NCBI GenBank assembly: GCA_963727235.1 | Contig: CAVSFZ010000015.1 | Coordinates: 159,374-223,373 of the forward strand | DNA: 64,000 nucleotides | Source: CAVPTL01 sp963727235 | Lineage (GTDB): Bacteria; Actinomycetota; Thermoleophilia; Gaiellales; JAICJC01 | Reading direction: 5' to 3' | Part shown: positions 45,699 through 54,828 of the stretch, piece by piece | Position numbering within the stretch: the first letter of the stretch is position 1 | Layout: the number at the start of each line of letters is the position of its first letter | Translations under genes and position numbers: made by a program | Notes under the pieces: generated by a model | The model's input: only the letters and a program-made list of their open reading frames with translations | The model's database searches: none | What the model was told of the DNA's origin: nothing

Positions 45699-45708
45699 TG
45701 TCACACTT
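45699..45708 (+). promoter_or_regulatory. Candidate ECF -35 element TGTCACACTT
   Basis: The 10-mer lies 40 nt upstream of the sigma start and recurs exactly at 54819-54828 (minus strand) upstream of the paralogous sigma gene, 42 nt from its likely start. TGTCACA with CGT about 16 nt later resembles known ECF autoregulated promoters. Confidence 0.5.
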
Positions 45709-45747
45709 GGTGCTTGTGCGGCGTGTATGTGGTATGGAGGTGTTCCT

Positions 45748-46245
45748 GTGAGCGTCGCCGATGTGGCTGGGGCGACTGAGCGAGTTGAGAGTTTGTTTCG
45801 CTCGAATGAGCGGCGACTGGGCCAGTTTCTGGTGCAGATGGTGCGGGATCGGACGTTGGCTGAGGATCTGCTGCAGGAGACGTTCGAGGCGGTGCTGCGA
45901 GCGCGTGACCAGATCGATCACGTAGACGATGTGGATGCGTGGCTGTTTGGGATCGCAAGGCATCGGGCGTTGCGGTCGAAGCGTGGTGGGTGGCGCTTGC
46001 GGCGCGCGGTGGATCGGCTGGGGGCGCGGAGTGAGCGTGTCGAGAGCGAGCGTGACGGCATTCATGAGGTGATGGATGTTTTGGATCGCACGCTCACCCC
46101 GGATGACCGATCGCTGGTGGTGCTGCGCTATGTGCATGGCTTTGACGCTACTGCGCTGGCCGAGTTGACCGGACGGAGTCCGGCAGCCATCAGGAAACGC
46201 CTTGAGCGCGCCTGCGAGGCGCTTCGGAAGGAGATCGAACGGTGA
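45748..46245 (+). CDS. ECF-type RNA polymerase sigma factor
   Basis: 165 residues from GTG 45748, chosen because GGAGG lies 8 nt upstream. Region 2: RVESLFRSNERRLGQFLVQM, TLAEDLLQETFEAVL, VDAWLFGIARHRALR. Region 4: LTPDDRSLVVLRYVHGFDA, LAELTGRSPAAIRKRLERA. It is clearly paralogous to the gene at 54280. Its last bases overlap the start of the membrane partner gene. Confidence 0.88.
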   Translation: MSVADVAGATERVESLFRSNERRLGQFLVQMVRDRTLAEDLLQETFEAVLRARDQIDHVDDVDAWLFGIARHRALRSKRGGWRLRRAVDRLGARSERVESERDGIHEVMDVLDRTLTPDDRSLVVLRYVHGFDATALAELTGRSPAAIRKRLERACEALRKEIER

Positions 46246-47294
46246 CCGACGTGCACGAACAGACGATCCGGCAGTTTCTTGAGCCCCTGCGCTCGATCGA
46301 GCCGGTGACCCGACCCACGCCTCACACCAGCCGCTGGCAACAGCGCGGCATGCGTATCGTGGAGTACGCGGCGATCGCGGTGGGTGTGGTCGCGCTGGTG
46401 GGTGCGATCGCGTTTCTAAGTCACCGCTCCGGCAGCGCGCAACCGGCGGGCATCGGCACAATGGCACGACACAGCCCATTCGCCGCGGCTCGGGGCTGGA
46501 TCACCGTGGGCGGCGACACGGTGTGGGCATTCAACCCAACTGATCCCACTCGGCGAGTCGTGCTGTGGCACCACCCAGGCGACCCCATGGCCTGGTCGAA
46601 AGACGGCACCAAACTGCTGATCGACGGATTCAACGCGGGATTCGTCGTGGTCGATGCCGACGGCTCAGTCACGCGCATCGCCCCGAGCAAGGACTCCGCC
46701 GGCGGTACCTTCACCCGCGACGGGTCGGCGGTGATCTACTCACGGCTGGGAAGCATCTATCGCGTCAGCAGCCACGGCGGCCATGCGCACACGATCGGAA
46801 CGGGCATGATGCCGTTCTTCACGGGAGGCCTGCTCTCCCCCGACGGTACCACGCTGGCGCTTCAGACCAACGGAGCCACCACCCTGAACATCGCCAACGG
46901 CCACCAGCACACCGTGCTGACCGCGGCCCAGGTGAAGGCCCTCAACCACGACACAATCGCCAACCAGGTATCCCCTCTGGCTTGGTATCCCGACGGCACC
47001 CGGCTCCTCATGATCGCCGTCAACCAGAGTGTCACCCACTGCCACACGTTTTCCATCGGCCTCGACGGCCGCGGCTACCAGCGCGTCGGCCCCAAGGGCT
47101 TCTGCCCAATCCGCGCCACCTACTCAGGCGACGGCAGCCACTTCGCGTTCCTTCTCAGTACACACCCCGGACGCTTCGGACAATTCGGCATCCTGCCGAC
47201 AGCCGCTGGCTCTCAGCACCTCCGCGAATTCCAAATCCCACACACAATGCTCAGCATCAACCTCGCCTGGAACCCGCTCAATGCTCGGGGCTGA
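46242..47294 (+). CDS. One-pass membrane sigma partner with outer TolB-like propeller
   Basis: 350 residues from GTG overlapping the sigma stop by 4 bp. About 40 cytoplasmic residues (QFLEPLRSIEPVTRP) precede a transmembrane helix (IVEYAAIAVGVVALVGAIAF). The outer part has propeller-like strands MAWSKDGTKLLIDGF, FTRDGSAVIYSR, LSPDGTTLALQT, WYPDGTRLLMIAV, YSGDGSHFAFLL. No zinc-type HxxxCxxC anti-sigma motif is present. It probably holds the sigma factor inactive until the outer domain senses a ligand. Confidence 0.8.
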   Translation: MTDVHEQTIRQFLEPLRSIEPVTRPTPHTSRWQQRGMRIVEYAAIAVGVVALVGAIAFLSHRSGSAQPAGIGTMARHSPFAAARGWITVGGDTVWAFNPTDPTRRVVLWHHPGDPMAWSKDGTKLLIDGFNAGFVVVDADGSVTRIAPSKDSAGGTFTRDGSAVIYSRLGSIYRVSSHGGHAHTIGTGMMPFFTGGLLSPDGTTLALQTNGATTLNIANGHQHTVLTAAQVKALNHDTIANQVSPLAWYPDGTRLLMIAVNQSVTHCHTFSIGLDGRGYQRVGPKGFCPIRATYSGDGSHFAFLLSTHPGRFGQFGILPTAAGSQHLREFQIPHTMLSINLAWNPLNARG

Positions 47295-47356
47295 CAACCC
47301 TGTCCACGACAGTTCGCGTGTAACACCGCCCCTCACACGCGGGCGTGTCATACCTA

Positions 47357-47390
47357 ATTGGGTGTCGCCACGGGCGTCGCGACACCCAAT
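47357..47390 (+). terminator. 12-bp perfect stem after the sigma/partner operon
   Basis: ATTGGGTGTCGC (47357-47368), a 10-nt loop, then GCGACACCCAAT (47379-47390). It lies 63 bp after the partner gene stop. No strong T-tract. Confidence 0.6.
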
Positions 47391-47407
47391 CGCATCAAGG
47401 GTGACGG

Positions 47408-47656
47408 GTGACTCCTCGTTCCCGGCCAGCGGTCCGGTGTGTGGCCTGCACCGTGCCGACCATCCAACCGGACCCGTGGTTCCAGATCAGCACGACGTTC
47501 ACTGAGATCCCCTGCCGCATCGTATCTCGGTCGGAATCGCGCGCTCGGTTGAGGTCGAAGCGGGAGCTTGGGCTGATGCCCGCCGACCGGTTCAGGATCG
47601 GGGTGGCCAGGCGCGGCCTTGGCCGACGCGTGCGCCGGTACCTCGATCGCGCCTGA
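47408..47656 (+). CDS. Doubtful small open frame
   Basis: 82 codons from GTG, arginine-rich C-terminus (RFRIGVARRGLGRRVRRYL). It fills the gap before the convergent kinase gene, but has no clear ribosome site or family. Listed for completeness; it may be non-coding. Confidence 0.2.
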   Translation: MTPRSRPAVRCVACTVPTIQPDPWFQISTTFTEIPCRIVSRSESRARLRSKRELGLMPADRFRIGVARRGLGRRVRRYLDRA

Positions 47657-47671
47657 GCTGGACCGAGCACA

Positions 47672-48577
47672 TCAGGTGCAGCTTTGGTTGAGTCCTGCGA
47701 GTGCCTCGGCCTCCAGCCGTGGCATCCCGTGGTGGCGGCCGTAGATGGCGAGGATGCCGGATAGGTCGAGTGCCAAAACGCGCGAGCGGATCTCCGCCGC
47801 GTGGTCAACCTCGCCGTAGGCTTCGGTGAACGCGCGGCGCGCCTGTTGATCGCCGAGCGTCCACATCTGTACCAGATCGATCGCCGGGTCAGAGCGGCAG
47901 ATGTCGATCCAGTCGATCACGCCGGTCAACTCGCCGCCACGCACAAGCGTCTGGCGCACATGCAGGTCTCCGTGTACCACGCAGCGCGGGGTGGGCGGGT
48001 CGAGTGCAAGTGCATGTTCGGCAAGTGCGGACACGCTCGCCGGCGCCACCCACATCCCGAGCCGTTCGAGCTCGTCCATCCGTGCGCGCATGCGTGGCAC
48101 ACGCTCGCGCATGTCCGAGCGCGACACGACGTCAACAGGGAGATCAGCAAACTCCGCCGCGTCGACGCCGTGCAGCGCCCGCAGGAAGCGCCCCAGCCCG
48201 GCGGCCAACGCGGTGCGCTCGCGCTTGTCGGCGTCGGTCTCGTGCAACTCGTGACCGGGAATCCAACGCGATCCCAGCCACTGCCACGGAAACCCCCTGC
48301 CAGGAACACCCCGAAGCTCAGCCACCGGAACTGCCGCGGGCAGACGCTCGGCCAGCCGCGGCAGCGCCGTGCGCTCGCGCTCAAACCCCGCCAGCCCCAC
48401 CTCCCGCCGGGGGAACCGAAACACCCACGTCGGCCCCGACCGCCACACCGTGCTGTCCCACCCCTCGCCCAACAGGTGCAGCTCGCCGAGCGCCGCGGGA
48501 AACTGGTCAGAGATCAGCCCATGCGCAAGATCAGCATCAACGACCAGCTCTGGGCTCCACTCCGACAACGGCGCCAT
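47672..48577 (-). CDS. Aminoglycoside phosphotransferase (APH) family kinase
   Basis: About 301 residues from ATG 48577 (a start at 48640 would add 21). Catalytic loop CVVHGDLHVRQTL and metal-binding GVIDWIDICRSDPAIDL are complete; the N-lobe has LLGEGWDSTVW and WVFRFPR with the ATP lysine replaced by arginine. Substrate may be an antibiotic or a metabolite; family members are mostly uncharacterised. Confidence 0.87.
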   Translation of the reverse strand: MAPLSEWSPELVVDADLAHGLISDQFPAALGELHLLGEGWDSTVWRSGPTWVFRFPRREVGLAGFERERTALPRLAERLPAAVPVAELRGVPGRGFPWQWLGSRWIPGHELHETDADKRERTALAAGLGRFLRALHGVDAAEFADLPVDVVSRSDMRERVPRMRARMDELERLGMWVAPASVSALAEHALALDPPTPRCVVHGDLHVRQTLVRGGELTGVIDWIDICRSDPAIDLVQMWTLGDQQARRAFTEAYGEVDHAAEIRSRVLALDLSGILAIYGRHHGMPRLEAEALAGLNQSCT

Positions 48578-49190
48578 CACACCCACTCTACGAGGCTTTG
48601 GCCCGCCAGCGGGAGTCGCGCCGCCTCTTTGGCTGGACATCCTAAGGTTATCCGGCTCGTGAGCGCCGCCCGCACCCGAAGGATGGAGGCCGGTTTCGGT
48701 GACCCTTATCTCCTAACCCGATCCGCAGCGTGCGCTCGACTCGTATGCAAGCCGCTGTCCGGGCGCGAGCACCTCCCGTCTAGATACCGCGAGGTACCTC
48801 GGAGAAGTTCTGCCCCCCACTGCGCCCCCGTGGGTAAAGACAGCGGACTCTGGCGGACTTTGGCGGACTGACCGATGGTCTGAGACGGTGACGATCAGTG
48901 TCCAATTGAGCGCTCAACCAGCCCGTCTCTGACTCCCAGAGCGAGCGAGCGGGACTGTTCCCAGAGTTTCGAAGTCAAGCGATCCGCTGTCAGTGCCTCT
49001 GATCCAGCGCTGATCGATGCGGAGAACCGTGCGGTGCGGGTCGACAATCTGGAGTGGGGGCGGGGGATGGCGTCTGGTGGCTTGGGTTGCACCGGTTTTG
49101 CGGAGAGATGACGCCGACCTGCCGTCGTCGGCCTTTACGGAGTATCCGATGGGCGCGAACTTTTTTGGGGTCTGCGGGAAACTAGGGGTG
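48578..49190. other. Intergenic stretch with att-like repeats
   Basis: Bases 48811-48870 contain TGCCCCCCACTGCGCCCCC, then GTAAAGACAGCGGA (48834-48847) and three spaced copies of GGCGGACT. This is the partner of the element at 39599-39650. The rest of the 610 bp holds the next sigma promoter; an upstream extension of that sigma frame looks non-coding. Confidence 0.45.
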
Positions 49191-49748
49191 ATGGCGTTCC
49201 GTTCGTTTGATCCGGAGCCGATTGAGCCGCTGTTTGAGGCTCACTTTGATTCGCTGCGGCGGTACGCGGCTCGGCGGGTCGGGGCCGACGTCGCTTCCGA
49301 TGTTGCCTCGGAGACGTTCGAGCGCGCATTGCGAAGCTTCGATCGCTTCGACGCCTCCCGGGCCCCCGTGCCGTGGCTGTTTGGGATCGCGACGAACCTG
49401 ATCAGGCATCACGCGCGGGCAGAGGGCCGAAGGCTCGATGCCTACTCGCGGTGGGCTGCGGGTGAGGTGGATAGTGAGCAGGACACTTCGGATGGGGCTT
49501 TGATGACCGCGGGTCTGGTCAGCGGTCTGCGAGCGCTGTCGCGGGGGGATCGTGAGGCTCTGCTGCTGTTGGTTTGGGCGGATCTGTCGTATCAGCAGGT
49601 GGCTGAGGCGTTGGAGATCCCGGTGGGGACGGTGCGCTCCAGGATCAACCGTGCGCGGGTCGAGTTGCGCAGCCGCATGGAGACCAGATCGTCGAGTGGG
49701 CAGTTGGAAGCCGGGATTCGCGGGGAGGCGCGGCATGGACGAGCTTGA
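49191..49748 (+). CDS. ECF-type RNA polymerase sigma factor
   Basis: 185 residues from ATG 49191. Region 2: IEPLFEAHFDSLRRYAARR, ASDVASETFERALRSFDRF, VPWLFGIATNLIRHHARAE. Region 4: LSRGDREALLLLVWADLSY, VAEALEIPVGTVRSRINRA. It ends 14 bp inside the next gene. It belongs to a different subgroup from the 45.7/54.3-kb pair. Confidence 0.87.
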   Translation: MAFRSFDPEPIEPLFEAHFDSLRRYAARRVGADVASDVASETFERALRSFDRFDASRAPVPWLFGIATNLIRHHARAEGRRLDAYSRWAAGEVDSEQDTSDGALMTAGLVSGLRALSRGDREALLLLVWADLSYQQVAEALEIPVGTVRSRINRARVELRSRMETRSSSGQLEAGIRGEARHGRA

Positions 49749-50896
49749 TCTTCTTCGGAGGATGGGAGAGCAGGAGCCGGCGGTGGACGCCGAGGCTCGG
49801 GCGCGTGCCTGGGAGCGATTGCACCGCCACGCCCATTCACCGCGTCAAGAAGGCACCCCGCCGGACGGGCAGTCGCCGGACGGGTGGTCGCCGCAGCCGC
49901 AAAGGGCCGCGAGCTGGTGGATGCGGCTTGGTGAATACGCGTTGGTGGTAGTCGGGGTGGTCGTACTGGTGGCAGCGGTGGCGCTGCTGGCGCACCGCCC
50001 ATCCAGCCGACCCCGACCCCAGTCACCACCCCCGCGCTACCACGGCGTGACCTACATCACGAGCGGCGGGGGAATCGCAACCGGCGATTACCGGATCGGC
50101 GGCTTCCGAGAGATCGTGCCCAACGATCTCGGAGTCGGCGTGCCCAACCATCGGATCGTCGCGTTTGGCTGGTCGCCGGACGGCGAAAGGATCGCCTACC
50201 TGACCAACAGTCGCACCCCAGAGTCGTTCGAAACGCAGCTACTCGGGATCACCGGGACGCTGCACGATCCAGGTGAGGGACATCGCCACCAAGCGCACGG
50301 TCGTACTTGCCACGTGGCGCCCCCGCATCTACCGATGCAAGGCCGATGAGAACGTCGCGTGGTCTCCGGATGGGCGTTTCATTGCCTTCGAGCGCAACCG
50401 GCAGGTCGTGGTCATGGATTCCAACGGCTACTCCCAGCGCGTGGTCGGCGTCGCCAGATACGCCGGGCTCACTTGGTGGCCCCGGGGCAGAATCGCCTAC
50501 ATGTGCCACCACTGGCAGCAGTGGTGCGCCGCTAGGCCCGACGGATCACGCCGCACCCAGATCCCCGGCCACTACCACGATGTCGTGTGGTCACCACAAT
50601 CCGGTCGTATCGCCTACACCACCGACCCCCGGCTGCGAGTGCAGGTCTGGACAGCCCGACCCGACGGCACCGACGCCAGGATGGTCTTCAGCCCAAAGCA
50701 GATGTGCTGCGTCACCCTCGACACGACCGTCGCCTGGTCACCGGACGGCACAAAACTGGTGGCGATGGTCCCCGAAGGTTACGTCATCGATCTCCGCTCG
50801 GGACACGCCCAAACCCAGCCCTGGCTCGAAGGGGCGACCTACCTCCCGAGACCGTCCTGGCAGCCCGCACCTACCTCCCCCAAGGCCGAGCAATGA
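49735..50896 (+). pseudogene. Membrane sigma partner with outer propeller, frameshifted
   Basis: From ATG 49735, 60 cytoplasmic residues (DELDLLRRMGEQEPAVDAE), a transmembrane helix (ALVVVGVVVLVAAVALLAH), then VAFGWSPDGERIAYLTNSR. Near 50265 the frame is lost and the protein continues in another frame (VRDIATKRTVVLA, ENVAWSPDGRFIAFERN, TTVAWSPDGTKLVAMVP) to 50896. A single indel would restore one 385-residue protein of the same design as the 46.2-kb gene. Confidence 0.7.
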
Positions 50897-50934
50897 CGAG
50901 GCCGCGCGAACCAACCGCCGGACCGACCAAGCGG

Positions 50935-51290
50935 ACGTCAACGCACGCCAGATGGTCATCGACACCATCCCGCGCAGGTTGGAGCGCATCGTCGCGAACT
51001 TGGTCGGAAACCCCGTCACCCATGCCGGCACTGCCGTGCGCGCGCGCATCGCACACGATCCCAGCGGAGGGCTTGTCGAGGTCACAGACCGGGCCGGGGA
51101 TCACGCCCGAGGTACTCGGGAACGTGTTCGACCGCTTCTATAAGGACGACCCGAGCCGAAGCACCAAAGGCAACGCCCTCGGTCTGGCCATTCGCCAGCG
51201 AAAACGCCCGTCTGCTCGGCGGAGACATCCCCGCAGCCTGCAGCTCAGGGCATGGCGCAACCTCCACCCTGCTTACCCGCAGCCTTCTGA
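50935..51290 (+). pseudogene. Remnant of a sensor histidine kinase ATPase domain
   Basis: Three frames give consecutive HATPase_c motifs: RRLERIVANLVGNPVTHAG (N-box), then PGITPEVLGNVFDRFYKDD (G1/F-box) with GNALGLAI, then ENARLLGGDIPAA and SGHGAT (G2-like). No dimerisation domain or sensor part remains. This is a decayed 3' end of a kinase gene. Confidence 0.65.
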
Positions 51291-51308
51291 CGACGATCGG
51301 ATGCATCA

Positions 51309-52166
51309 ATGAAAGCGCGATACATCCCTTTGGTGGCGGTTGTCTTACTGGCTGTTGTTGGGTGCGGTAGTAGTTCGACTGGCGCGAGTTCCACCAACCC
51401 GGCACATGCCTGGTCGCATGGCTATCCCAACTCGATCGCGGTGCTCGGGGACTCAGGTGCGACCGGTGAGAACTCGGATCCCGACCAGCCTGGGGTCGAG
51501 GTTCGCGCTAACTCGTGGGCGACGGGCACCAATCCGCAAGTCGAGAGCCTGTACCTGCGGATCCTCAGGCACAACCCTGCCATCAAGGATCACAACACCA
51601 ACTACGCCGAGGCTGGCGGGGATGTCGTCGCGCTGGCAGGCCAAGCCGACAGGCTGCTCGCGACTGACCATGAACCTGCCCTGATCGTGATTCAGATCAT
51701 GGATAACGATCTCACGTGTCCCCTCGACCATCGTGCGCTTTCCAGCTTCCGCAGCGAGCTGACCGCGACCCTCCAGAAACTTGCCCGCGGTGCGCCGGAC
51801 TCCCGCGAGTTCGTTGTCAGCCAGGGTGGCAGCCCTGCGACATACGCCGACGCGCTCACGCGTGCAGAGCGAGCATCGCAAGGCGGCACCGGTTCATGTG
51901 ACTTCATGACCCCTACCGGTGCCATCTCTGCACCGAAGGTCGCCCGCGCTGAGCACTCCATTCATGCCTACGAAGCCGCGCTGAAGATCGCCTGCGCCAC
52001 CGTTCGCCAATGCACTTACGACGGCGGTGCGTTCGGACGGATCGTCGACCAACGCGAGAACTACAGCTCAGACCTCAACCACTTATCGATCGCCGGTCAC
52101 GCCCATCAGGCCGCCGTCGCCTGGGCAACCATGCAACGCCTCCACCTACTTCCCAGAATCAGTTAA
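51309..52166 (+). CDS. SGNH/GDSL-family esterase lipoprotein
   Basis: 285 residues from ATG. Signal peptide YIPLVAVVLLAVVGCGSSS with lipobox. Block I with the nucleophile is SIAVLGDSGATGENS, block III-like MDNDLTC, and block V is SSDLNHLSIAGH with the catalytic Asp-x-x-His. It should be a surface esterase or lipase acting on acyl or acetyl esters. Confidence 0.78.
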   Translation: MKARYIPLVAVVLLAVVGCGSSSTGASSTNPAHAWSHGYPNSIAVLGDSGATGENSDPDQPGVEVRANSWATGTNPQVESLYLRILRHNPAIKDHNTNYAEAGGDVVALAGQADRLLATDHEPALIVIQIMDNDLTCPLDHRALSSFRSELTATLQKLARGAPDSREFVVSQGGSPATYADALTRAERASQGGTGSCDFMTPTGAISAPKVARAEHSIHAYEAALKIACATVRQCTYDGGAFGRIVDQRENYSSDLNHLSIAGHAHQAAVAWATMQRLHLLPRIS

Positions 52167-52257
52167 GGACTAGCGCGCGAGGATCGCCGTGCGCTCGGCG
52201 ACGAGGCGTTCCGCTTCTGTTGGCATGAGATGGCCTCTCTCCAGCTTCCCAGGGTGG

Positions 52258-53145
52258 TCAACCTGCCTGGGAGCCTGTCGTGGTGGTCGCCAGGAAGATG
52301 GCGCGCAGGGAGTGTGGCACGTCGTTTTGGAGAACTGACGAGCCGGCTGTGATCTTCTGCCATTGCGCGTTGGTGGCGTTGGATCTGTCGTAGATGATCG
52401 GTTGATGCCCGTAGTGGGGTCGCTCGTACAGATACCGGTGCGGGGCGGGCATGCCCATGGCGCTTGCTGGGGTCACGAGCGGGTCGCTTGCCGAGCCAAA
52501 CAGCGTCCATACCGTCCCTCCACGGCCCTGAGGATCTGGCTCGAGCCGGCGGAGGAACGCGGACCGGAAGGCCATCTCGTTACATTCGATGTAGCCGCAA
52601 CGTTTGAGGGCGTCTGTCCCGCCGTGCGGTGAGGAGATCGTGACGGCGCGCGGCACCAGCAGGAAGGGCGGCGCCCCTGTCGACCCGGCCTGGGCTAGCG
52701 CCGAGCGGACGATGAGACCGCCCATTGAGTGCCCGACCAGCACCACCGGGATCCCCCGGGCGGAGTAGCGGTGATACACGTCGGTGGCGAGTTCCCTTCC
52801 GATCTTTTCGATCGGTGTATAGGGGCCGCCGGACGCGACCCTCATGTCGCAATCGTGGTCTCCGCGGACGAACCCGACGGTGGCGAGCTTGACACCGGGA
52901 TCCCACTGTCGGAACGCCGTCTCTAGGTCTCCCCAGTAGTCGGCGCAGCTGTAACCCTCCGGGCCTGGCGAGAACCCGTGGACGAGCACGATGACCGGCG
53001 GGACGCTCGCATGTGTAGCCGAAGTGGTGGTCGCGCTGGAGCGAAGTTGCGTGTCCTGGCGACAGGCACTCGCCAACAGCCCCAGGACAATGACCGCAGA
53101 CAGGGCGGCCCGCAGCCGAGCCGAGCCGCCAAAACCGCACGTCAT
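52258..53145 (-). CDS. Exported alpha/beta-hydrolase lipase/esterase
   Basis: 295 residues from ATG 53145 with AAGGAG 6 nt upstream; longer frames upstream are spurious. Lipoprotein-like signal (ALSAVIVLGLLASACRQD). The oxyanion strand VPPVIVLVHGFSP and nucleophile elbow VVLVGHSMGGLIVRSA are of the PGAP1/lipase type; SDPLVTP supplies a likely acid and a late HSL the histidine. Acts outside the cell on a lipid or ester. Confidence 0.82.
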   Translation of the reverse strand: MTCGFGGSARLRAALSAVIVLGLLASACRQDTQLRSSATTTSATHASVPPVIVLVHGFSPGPEGYSCADYWGDLETAFRQWDPGVKLATVGFVRGDHDCDMRVASGGPYTPIEKIGRELATDVYHRYSARGIPVVLVGHSMGGLIVRSALAQAGSTGAPPFLLVPRAVTISSPHGGTDALKRCGYIECNEMAFRSAFLRRLEPDPQGRGGTVWTLFGSASDPLVTPASAMGMPAPHRYLYERPHYGHQPIIYDRSNATNAQWQKITAGSSVLQNDVPHSLRAIFLATTTTGSQAG

Positions 53146-53261
53146 GGGCGCTCCTTCCCTTCCGACTTCTCGAAGCCCAGCGCCTCGCAAGCGCAATCGC
53201 ACCATCCGGTTCGTGCGCTTTGTTGTCGTTTGAGTGGTCATCGTCGTGTCACGTAGCCGTG

Positions 53262-54283
53262 TTAGCAGCCACCGTTCGAGAATCCTGGGTGAAATCCGAC
53301 AATGGTGTCGGTGGGGTAACCCGCGGTGGGGAGTTTCCAGTCGATTTCTCCGACCTGGTTGTGTACGGGCTTGAGGCCGGCCCGGGCGAATGCTACGAAC
53401 AGTGCCCGTGTCTGGTCGGTGGTGAGTGTCCCGTCGGCGTGTTTGAGCAGTGACTTTTGCTGGGCCAACAGCTCCCTTGCTGGGGAGGGCAGCTTTGTTG
53501 GGTCGGGGGCGGCTCGGTCGAAGGCGGCGCAGTAATGCGATGGGATGTAGGGGCGGATCGTGCGGTCTTTCCAGGCGCTGGCAGGAAGACGGGTGCCAAG
53601 TTGGCGACCAGCGTGTCGATACGAGCCAGCGCGCGCACTTGCGCGCGCGTCGCCACCGGATCGTTGGTGTACCCCGTGGGCAGCACCTGGACATTGACCA
53701 GGCGGGGCCCGACGCGAACCTGGTACCAGTCCGAGAGGTCGTGTTTTATGTATGCCTGCCTGACCAGCCCCACGTTGTGGCCAGGGTTGAACAGCCCCAC
53801 CGGACGGCCGATCGCCAGGATCCTCGATCGCAGCAGCTGTACACCCTGCGGTGTCAGCCACTGCTGGACACGCGCGGTGTGGAACGGGTGTGCGCCATTG
53901 GGGTTCACAAGCAGATCGCCGCCGCGGATGATTCGCCCGTCGCGGTAGAACATCCAGTCCGGCCGCAACGCCAGACTGATTTGGAGCATGACCCTGCCGT
54001 CGTACAACGGCGTGCTCGGACGGACTCCCTTGGGAGGCAGCCCGACGAAGCGCGTCGAGTGGGTGGCCGGGATCGCGGATTTCGCCGGCTTGGATGGGTG
54101 CTGCTGGGAGACCAGGACGATGGCCCCGTACACAAGGATGACGAGCACTGGAATCGCTGCCAGTCGCATGAACTCGGGGATCCGCACCGGCCGGTGCGGT
54201 CCTTCTGCGGGTCGGCTCACCATTTCGACTTGGCGCAGTGGGGCAGCCAGGTCGAACAGGTCGCGGTCAGTGAGCTGGGTCAT
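53262..54283 (-). pseudogene. Membrane sigma partner with unknown outer domain, frameshifted
   Basis: From 54283 (overlapping the sigma stop), the cytoplasmic stub LAAPLRQVEMVSRPAEG is homologous to PLRSIEPVTRP of the 46.2-kb partner. A transmembrane helix follows (AAIPVLVILVYGAIVLVS). The outer part is not a propeller (QQWLTPQGVQLLRSRI). Near 53583 the frame is lost, resuming as SAWKDRTIRPYIPSHYC to 53262. One base indel would repair it. Confidence 0.7.
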
Positions 54284-54777
54284 CGCTGGTACTCCTGTGA
54301 CAGTGCGACGCGGGCGCGTTCCAGCCGCTTACGCACACCCGCAGGTGACTGGCCGGTCAGCTCTCCGAGCTGCGTGGCGTCGAAGTCGTAGGCGTAGCGC
54401 AGAATCACCAACGACCGGTCGGCCGGACTCAGCGATCGCTCCAACACGTCCAAAAACTCCACCGCCGCGACCGGCGCGGCGAACTCGGTCGACCGCCGAT
54501 CCCACAACCGCTCAACCGCACGGCGCATCCGCCCCGACCGGCGAAGAGACTCCAGCGCCTTATGCCGCGCGATCCCAAACAGCCACGCCGCCGGATCGTC
54601 AGCCTCGGCCAACCGATCAACACCCTGCAGCGCGACCACAAACGTATCCTGAAGCAGATCCTCAGCCAACGCCCTATCACGCACCATCTGCGCCAAGAAC
54701 TGGCCCAACCGCCGCTCATTCGCCGCAAACACCGACTCAACCCACCCAGGGGCCCGCATCTCAGCAGAAGCGGTCAT
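54280..54777 (-). CDS. ECF-type RNA polymerase sigma factor
   Basis: 165 residues if started at ATG 54777 (ATG 54792 and TTG 54810 are upstream alternatives; 54777 fits the promoter distance). Region 2: VESVFAANERRLGQFLAQM, ALAEDLLQDTF, AAWLFGIARHKALES. Region 4: LSPADRSLVILRYAYDFDA, LGELTGQSPAGVRKRLERA. Close paralogue of the 45.7-kb sigma. Its stop overlaps the membrane partner start. Confidence 0.87.
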   Translation of the reverse strand: MTASAEMRAPGWVESVFAANERRLGQFLAQMVRDRALAEDLLQDTFVVALQGVDRLAEADDPAAWLFGIARHKALESLRRSGRMRRAVERLWDRRSTEFAAPVAAVEFLDVLERSLSPADRSLVILRYAYDFDATQLGELTGQSPAGVRKRLERARVALSQEYQR

Positions 54778-54818
54778 CGCACTACCAACCATACAACTAG
54801 GTTGTCGCAAGGGTCACG

Positions 54819-54828
54819 AAGTGTGACA
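54819..54828 (-). promoter_or_regulatory. Candidate ECF -35 element TGTCACACTT
   Basis: Exact copy, on the minus strand, of the 10-mer at 45699-45708, at nearly the same distance from the start codon of the paralogous sigma gene. Confidence 0.5.
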
